From Aspidapion aeneum (Eukaryota > Arthropoda > Insecta > Coleoptera > Brentidae), in the NCBI GenBank assembly GCA_963576565.1, contig OY755047.1:4744931-4808930 (forward strand): 64,000 bases of DNA. The letters run 5' to 3'. How positions within the stretch are numbered: position 1 is the first letter of the stretch; each line of letters begins with the position of its first letter. Both the position numbers and the translations under genes were made by a program. Below, one piece after another: positions 57,471 through 64,000 of this stretch. The notes beneath the pieces were generated by a model. The model saw only the letters and a program-made list of their open reading frames with translations. It had not been told where the DNA came from and made no database searches.

Positions 57471-60400
57471 TAGTGTAAGCTAATTTTTTCGATAAAAAGA
57501 AAGTTGCTCCGATTTCAAAATTTTTTATATATCTTTGTGTTTCAGATGATACTACACAATAGTAGTGTAAGCTATGGTGATCCTAATTTTTTCGATAAAA
57601 AAAAAGTTGCTCCGATTTCAAAAATTTTTATATATCTTTGCGTTTCAGATGATACTACACAATAGTAGTGTAAGCTAATTTTTTCGATAAAAAAAAAGTT
57701 GCTCCGATTTCAAAAATTTTTATATATCTTTGCGTTTCAGATGATACTACACAATAGTAGTGTAAGCTAATTTTTTCGATAAAAAAAAAGTTGCTCCGAT
57801 TTCAAAAATTTTTATATATCTTTGCGTTTCAGATGATACTACACAATAGTAGTGTAAGCTAATTTTTTCGATAAAAAAAAGTTGCTCCGATTTCAAAAAT
57901 TTTTATATATCTTTGCGTTTCAGATGATACTACACAATAGTAGTGTAAGCTAATTTTTTCGATAAAAAAAAAGTTGCTCCGATTTCAAAAATTTTTATAT
58001 ATATTTGCGTTTCAGATGATACTACACAATAGTAGTGTAAGCTAATTTTTTCAATAAAAAAAAAGTGGCTCCGATTTCAAAATTTTTTATATATCTTTGC
58101 GTTTCAGACGATACTACACAATAGTAGTGTAAGCTAATTTTTTCGATAAAAAAAAAGTTGCTCCGATTTCAAAAATTTTTATATATCTTTGCGTTTCAGA
58201 TGATACTACACAATAGTAGTGTAAGCTAATTTTTTCGATAAAAAAAAAGTTGCTCCGATTTCAAAAATTTTTGTATATCTTTGCGTTTCAGACAATACTA
58301 CACAATAGTAGTGTAAGCTTTGGTGATCCTAATTTTTTCGATAAAAAAAAGTTGCTCCGATTTTAAAAATTTTTATATATCTTTGCGTTTCAGATGATAC
58401 TACACAATAGTAGTGTAAGCTAATTTTTTCGATAAAAAAAAAGTTGCTCCGATTTCAAAATTTTTTATATATCTTTGCGTTTCAGATGATACTACACAAT
58501 AGTAGTGTAAGCTAATTTTTTCGATAAAAAAAAAGTTGCTCCGATTTCAAAAAAATTTATATATCTTTGCGTTTCAGATGATATTACACAATAGTAGTGT
58601 AAGCTATGGTGATCCTAATTTTTTCAATAAAAAAAAGTTGCTCCGATTTCAAAAATTTTTATATATCTTTGCGTTTCAGATGATACTACACAATAGTAGT
58701 GTAAGCTAATTTTTTCGATAAAAAAAAAGTTGCTTCGATTTCAAAAAAATTTATATATCTTTGCGTTTCAGATGATACTACACAATAGTAGTGTAAGCTA
58801 AGGTGATCCTAATTTTTTCGATAAAAAAAAAGTTGCTCCGATTTCAAAAATTTTTATATATCTTTGCGTTTCAGATGATACTACACAATAGTAGTGTAAG
58901 CTATGGTGATCCTAATTTTTTCGATAAAAAAAAAGTTGCTCCAATTTCAAAAATTTTTATATATCTTTGCGTTTCAGATGATACTACACAATAGTAATGT
59001 AAGCTAATTTTTTCGATAAAAAAAAAGTTGCTCCGATTTCAAAATTTTTTATATATCTTTGCGTTTCAGATGATACTACACAATAGTAGTGTAAGCTAAT
59101 TTTTTCGATAAAAAAAAAGTTGCTCCGATTTCAAAATTTTTTATATATCTTTGCGTTTCAGATGATACTACACAATAGTAGTGTATGCTAATTTTTTCGA
59201 TAAAAAAAAAGTTGCTCCGATTTCAAAAATTTTTATATATCTTTGCGTTTCAGATGATACTACACAATAGTAGTGTAAGCTAATTTTTTCGATAAAAAAA
59301 AAGTTACTCCGATTTCAAAAATTTTTATATATCTTTGCGTTTCAGACGATACTACACAATAGTAGTGTAAGCTTTGGTGATCCTAATTTTTTCGATAAAA
59401 AAAAGTTGCTCCGATTTTACAAATTTTTATATATCTTTGCGTTTCAGATGATACTACACAATAGTACTGTAAGCTAATTTTTTCGATAAGAAAAAAGTTG
59501 CTCCGATTTCAAAAATTTTTATATATCTTTGCGTTTCAGACGATACTACACAATAGTAGTGTAAGCTTTGGTGATCCTAATTTTTTCGATAAAAAAAAGT
59601 TGCTCCGATTTTAAAATTTTTTTTATATCTTTGCGTTTCAGATGATACTACACAATAGTAGTGTAAGCTAATTTTTTCGATAAAAAAAAAGGCTCCGATT
59701 TCAAAAATTTTTATATATCTTTGCGTTTCAGATGATACTACACAATAGTAGTGTAAGCTAATTTTTTCGATAAAAAAAAAGTTGCTCCGATTTCAAAAAT
59801 TTTTATATATCTTTGCGTTTCAGATGATACTACACAATAGTAGTGTAAGCTAATTTTTTCAAAAAAAAAAAGTGGCTCCGATTTCAAAAATTTTTATATA
59901 TCTTTGCGTTTCAGACGATACTACACAATAGTAGTGTAAGCTAATTTTTTCGATAAAAAAAAAAGTTGCTCCGATTTCAAAAATTTTTATATATATTTGC
60001 GTTTCAGATGATACTACACAATAGTAGTGTAAGCTAATTTTTTCAATAAAAAAAAAGTGGCTCCGATTTCAAAAATTTTTATATATCTTTGCGTTTCAGA
60101 CGATACTACACAATAGTAGTGTAAGCTAATTTTTTCGATAAAAAAAAAGTTGCTCCGATTTCAAAATTTTTTATATATCTTTGCGTTTCAGATGATACTA
60201 CACAATAGTAGTGTAAGCTAATTTTTTCGATAAAAAAAAAGTTGCTCCGATTTCAAAAATTTTTATATATCTTTGCGTTTCAGATGATACTACACAATAG
60301 TAGTGTAAGCTAATTTTTTCGATAAAAAAAAAGTTGCTCCGATTTCAAAATTTTTTATATATCTTTGCGTTTCAGACGATACTACACAATAGTAGTGTAA

Positions 60401-61439
60401 GCTTTGGTGATCCTAATTTTTTCGATAAAAAAAAGTTGCTCCGATTTTAAAAATTTTTATATATCTTTGCGTTTCAGATGATACTACACAATAGTAGTGT
60501 AAGCTATGGTGATCCTAATTTTTTCGATAAAAAAAAAGTTGCTCAGATTTCAAAAATTTTTATATATCTTTGCGTTTCAGATGATACTACACAATAGTAG
60601 TGTAAGCTATGGTGATCCTAATTTTTTCGATAAAAAAAAAGTTGCTCCGATTTCAAAAATTTTTATATATCTTTGTGTTTCAGATGATACTACACAATAG
60701 TAGTGTAAGCTATGGTGATCCTAATTTTTTCGATAAAAAAAAAGTTGCTCCGATTTCAAAAATTTTTATATATCTTTGCGTTTCAGATGATACTACACAA
60801 TAGTAGTGTAAGCTATGGTGATCCTAATTTTTTCGATAAAAAAAAAGTTGCTCCGATTTCAAAAATTTTTATATATCTTTGTGTTTCAGATGATACTACA
60901 CAATAGTAGTGTAAGCTATGGTGATCCTAATTTTTTCGATAAAAAAAAAGTTGCTCCGATTTCAAAAATTTTTATATATCTTTGCGTTTCAGACGATACT
61001 ACACAATAGTAGTGTAAGCTAATGTTTTCGATAAAAAAAAAGTTGCTCCGATTTCAAAAATTTTTATATATATTTGCGTTTCAGATGATACTACACAATA
61101 GTAGTGTAAGCTAATTTTTTCAATAAAAAAAAAGTGGCTCCGATTTCAAAAATTTTTATATATCTTTGCGTTTCAGACTATACTACACAATAGTAGTGTA
61201 AGCTAATTTTTTCGATAAAAAAAAAGTTGCTCCGATTTCAAAAATTTTTATATATCTTTGCGTTTCAGATGATACTACACAATAGTAGTGTAAGATAATT
61301 TTTTCGATAAAAAAAAAGTTGCTCCGATTTCAAAAATTTTTATATATCTTTGCGTTTCAGATGATACTACACAATAGTAGTGTAAGCTAATTTTTTCGAT
61401 AAAAAAAAAGTTGCTCCGATTTCAAAAATTTTTATATAT

Positions 61440-64000
61440 CTTTGCGTTTCAGATTATACTACACAATAGTAGTGTAAGCTAATTTTTTCGATAAAAAAAA
61501 GTTACTCCGATTTCAAAATTTTTTATATATCTTTGCGTTTCAGACGATACTACACAATAGTAGTGTAAGCTAATTTTTTCAATAAAAAAAAAGTTGCTCC
61601 GATTTCAAAATTTTTTATATTTCTTTGCGTTTTAGATGATACTACACAATAGTAGTGTAAGCTAATTTTTTCGATAAAAAAAAAGTTGCTCCTTTTTCAA
61701 AAATTTTTATATATCTTTGCGTTTCAGACGATACTACACAATAGTAGTGTAAGCTTTGGTGATCCTAATTTTTTCGATAAAAAAAAGTTGCTCCGATTTT
61801 AAAAATTTTTTATATATCTTTGCGTTTCAGATGATACTACACAATAGTAGTGTAAGCTAATTTTTTCAATAAAAAAAAAGTTGCTCCGATTTCAAAAATT
61901 TTTATATTTCTTTGCGTTTCAGATGATACTACACAATAGTAGTGTAAGCTAATTTTTTCGATAAAAAAAAGTTGCTCCGATTTCAAAAATTTTTATATAT
62001 CTTTGCGTTTCAGATGATACTACACAATAGTAATGTAAGCTATGTTGATCCTAATTTTTTCAATAAAAAAAAAGTTGCTCCGATTTCAAAAATTTTTATA
62101 TATCTTTGCGTTTCAGATGATACTACACAATAGTAATGTAAGCTATGGTGATCCTAATTTTTTCGTTAAAAAAAAAGTGGCTCCGATTTCAAAAATTTTT
62201 ATATATCTTTGCGTTTCAGATGATACTACACAATAGTAGTGTAAGCTAATTTTTTCGATAAAAAAAAAGTTGCTCCGATTTCAAAAATTTTTATATATCT
62301 TTGCGTTTCAGATGATACTACACAATAGTAGTGTAAGCTAATTTTTTCGATAAAAAAAAAGTTGCTCCGATTTCAAAAATTTTTATATATCTTTGCGTTT
62401 CAGATTATACTACACAATAGTAGTGTAAGCTAATTTTTTCGATAAAAAAAAGTTACTCCGATTTCAAAATTTTTTATATATCTTTGCGTTTCAGATGATA
62501 CTACACAATAGTAGTGTAAGCTAATTTTTTCGATAAAAAAAAAGTTGCTCCGATTTCAAAAATTTTTATATATCTTTGCGTTTCAGATTATACTACACAA
62601 TAGTAGTGTAAGCTAATTTTTTCGATAAAAAAAAGTTACTCCGATTTCAAAATTTTTTATATATCTTTGCGTTTCAGACGATACTACACAATAGTAGTGT
62701 AAGCTAATTTTTTCAATAAAAAAAAAGTTGCTCCGATTTCAAAATTTTTTATATTTCTTTGCGTTTTAGATGATACTACACAATAGTAGTGTAAGCTAAT
62801 TTTTTCGATAAAAAAAAAGTTGCTCCTTTTTCAAAAATTTTTATATATCTTTGCGTTTCAGACGATACTACACAATAGTAGTGTAAGCTTTGGTGATCCT
62901 AATTTTTTCGATAAAAAAAAGTTGCTCCGATTTTAAAAATTTTTTATATATCTTTGCGTTTCAGATGATACTACACAATAGTAGTGTAAGCTAATTTTTT
63001 CAATAAAAAAAAAGTTGCTCCGATTTCAAAAATTTTTATATTTCTTTGCGTTTCAGATGATACTACACAATAGTAGTGTAAGCTAATTTTTTCGATAAAA
63101 AAAAGTTGCTCCGATTTCAAAAATTTTTATATATCTTTGCGTTTCAGATGATACTACACAATAGTAATGTAAGCTATGTTGATCCTAATTTTTTCAATAA
63201 AAAAAAAGTTGCTCCGATTTCAAAAATTTTTATATATCTTTGCGTTTCAGATGATACTACACAATAGTAATGTAAGCTATGGTGATCCTAATTTTTTCGT
63301 TAAAAAAAAAGTGGCTCCGATTTCAAAAATTTTTATATATCTTTGCGTTTCAGATGATACTACACAATAGTAGTGTAAGCTAATTTTTTCGATAAAAAAA
63401 AAGTTGCTCCGATTTCAAAAATTTTATATATCTTTTGCGTTTCAGATGATACTACACAATAGTAGTGTAAGCTAATTTTTTCGATAAAAAAAAAGTTGCT
63501 CCGATTTCAAAAATTTTTATATATCTTTGCGTTTCAGATTATACTACACAATAGTAGTGTAAGCTAATTTTTTCGATAAAAAAAAGTTACTCCGATTTCA
63601 AAATTTTTTATATATCTTTGCGTTTCAGACGATACTACACAATAGTAGTGTAAGCTAATTTTTTCAATAAAAAAAAAGTTGCTCCGATTTCAAAATTTTT
63701 TATATTTCTTTGCGTTTTAGATGATACTACACAATAGTAGTGTAAGCTAATTTTTTCGATAAAAAAAAAGTTGCTCCTTTTTCAAAAATTTTTATATATC
63801 TTTGCGTTTCAGACGATACTACACAATAGTAGTGTAAGCTTTGGTGATCCTAATTTTTTCGATAAAAAAAAAGTTGCTCCGATTTTAAAAATTTTTTATA
63901 TATCTTTGCGTTTCAGATGATACTACACAATAGTAGTGTAAGCTAATTTTTTCAATAAAAAAAAAGTTTTATATTTCTTTGCGTTTCAGATGATACTACA
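61440..64000. repeat. Second higher-order repeat, 1134 bp
   Basis: The unusual start 'gctatgttgatcc' occurs at 62038 and 63172. 'cagattatac' occurs at 61450 and 62584, and at 62401 and 63535, all 1134 bp apart. The rare 'tgctcctttttcaaaaa' block follows the same spacing. The block mixes 92- and 103-bp monomers. Confidence 0.85.

Larger units (their letters stand above)
52385..64000. repeat. Satellite array, 103-bp and 92-bp monomers, running off the window
   Basis: More than 115 head-to-tail monomers fill 11.6 kb. A monomer reads 'gatactacacaatagtagtg', 'taagctatggtgatcc', 'taattttttcgataaaaa' and so on to 'tatatctttgcgtttca'. From 52435 to about 57470 the period is strictly 103 bp. After that many monomers lack 11 bp ('atggtgatcct'), giving 92 bp, mixed with 103-bp ones. 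Each monomer has a small dyad, ACTAC...GTAGT. The 64-codon frames repeated every 103 bp span two monomers and are not genes. The right boundary is not in the window. Confidence 0.97.

Noticed and set aside
52435..63370. Dozens of 64-codon ORFs repeated every 103 bp
   Set aside because: They span two satellite monomers and vanish wherever the 11-bp deletion occurs. They are a by-product of a repeat lacking stops in one frame, not a gene family.
52385..64000. Regular direct repeats as a CRISPR array
   Set aside because: There are no unique spacers; the whole unit is repeated. The context is eukaryotic and no cas-like genes exist.

Overview
The window looks like a piece of a large, repeat-saturated insect genome. 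A chrysomelid-type beetle is my best guess, inferred only from the style of the LINE, hAT and MITE families; nothing in the sequence fixes the species. There is no bacterial or viral gene organisation, no rRNA and no CRISPR. Base composition is strongly AT-rich. Almost every recognisable protein similarity belongs to a decayed mobile element.

One ordinary gene is well supported. It is a plus-strand, four-coding-exon gene (27966-28808, 38732-38849, 39368-39595, 40095-40513). All splice junctions are GT/AG with matching phases (0, 1, 1), and it encodes a predicted 535-residue secreted protein. The protein has a signal peptide, a long polar Ser/Asn/Lys/Glu-rich region, a Pro/Thr/Arg-rich linker, an acidic patch and a compact six-cysteine C-terminal domain. 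Its 9.9-kb first intron is almost entirely mobile-element sequence. Its last exon has been tandemly copied four more times (about 770-bp units to about 43740). All five copies keep the Cys-domain reading frame, but copies 2-5 have lost the original splice acceptor. A second, much weaker gene signal is a possible minus-strand first coding exon at 51262-51347.

Layout. 1-5870: two non-LTR families (called LINE B and LINE C here), a MITE with an 8-bp target duplication, and a palindromic MITE cluster. 6046-7671: a TA-flanked MITE split by a hAT element with an exact 8-bp duplication. 8700-12900: foldback repeats, a tRNA-derived SINE, a (TA)n tract, a 130-bp tandem repeat and a perfect inverted repeat. 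12900-15480: LINE B copies tail to tail, one split by a Jockey-like LINE. 15545-18125: a Harbinger-type MITE and a 0.4-kb tandem array grown from a MITE. 18680-23180: a direct duplication, a TIR element with a nested TTAA MITE, a solo LTR, and remnants of a THAP-domain transposon. 24480-27790: repeat insertions and two tandem arrays. 27958-43740: the gene and its intronic repeats. 43860-51850: more LINE B/C, a second solo LTR, an unclassified interspersed repeat with inverted subterminal motifs, and minisatellites. 52385-64000 (running off the end): a satellite of 103-bp monomers that shifts to a mix of 92- and 103-bp monomers, with higher-order periods of 1957 and 1134 bp.

The most unexpected observations are: a pair of ultra-short palindromic insertions (50 and 72 bp) sharing a TARGGTCACT-type terminus and each flanked by an 8-bp direct repeat; the amplified terminal exon of the secreted Cys-domain gene; the nested higher-order satellite; and about ten hAT-type insertions whose target duplications can be read directly, several with the empty site preserved in sister repeats.
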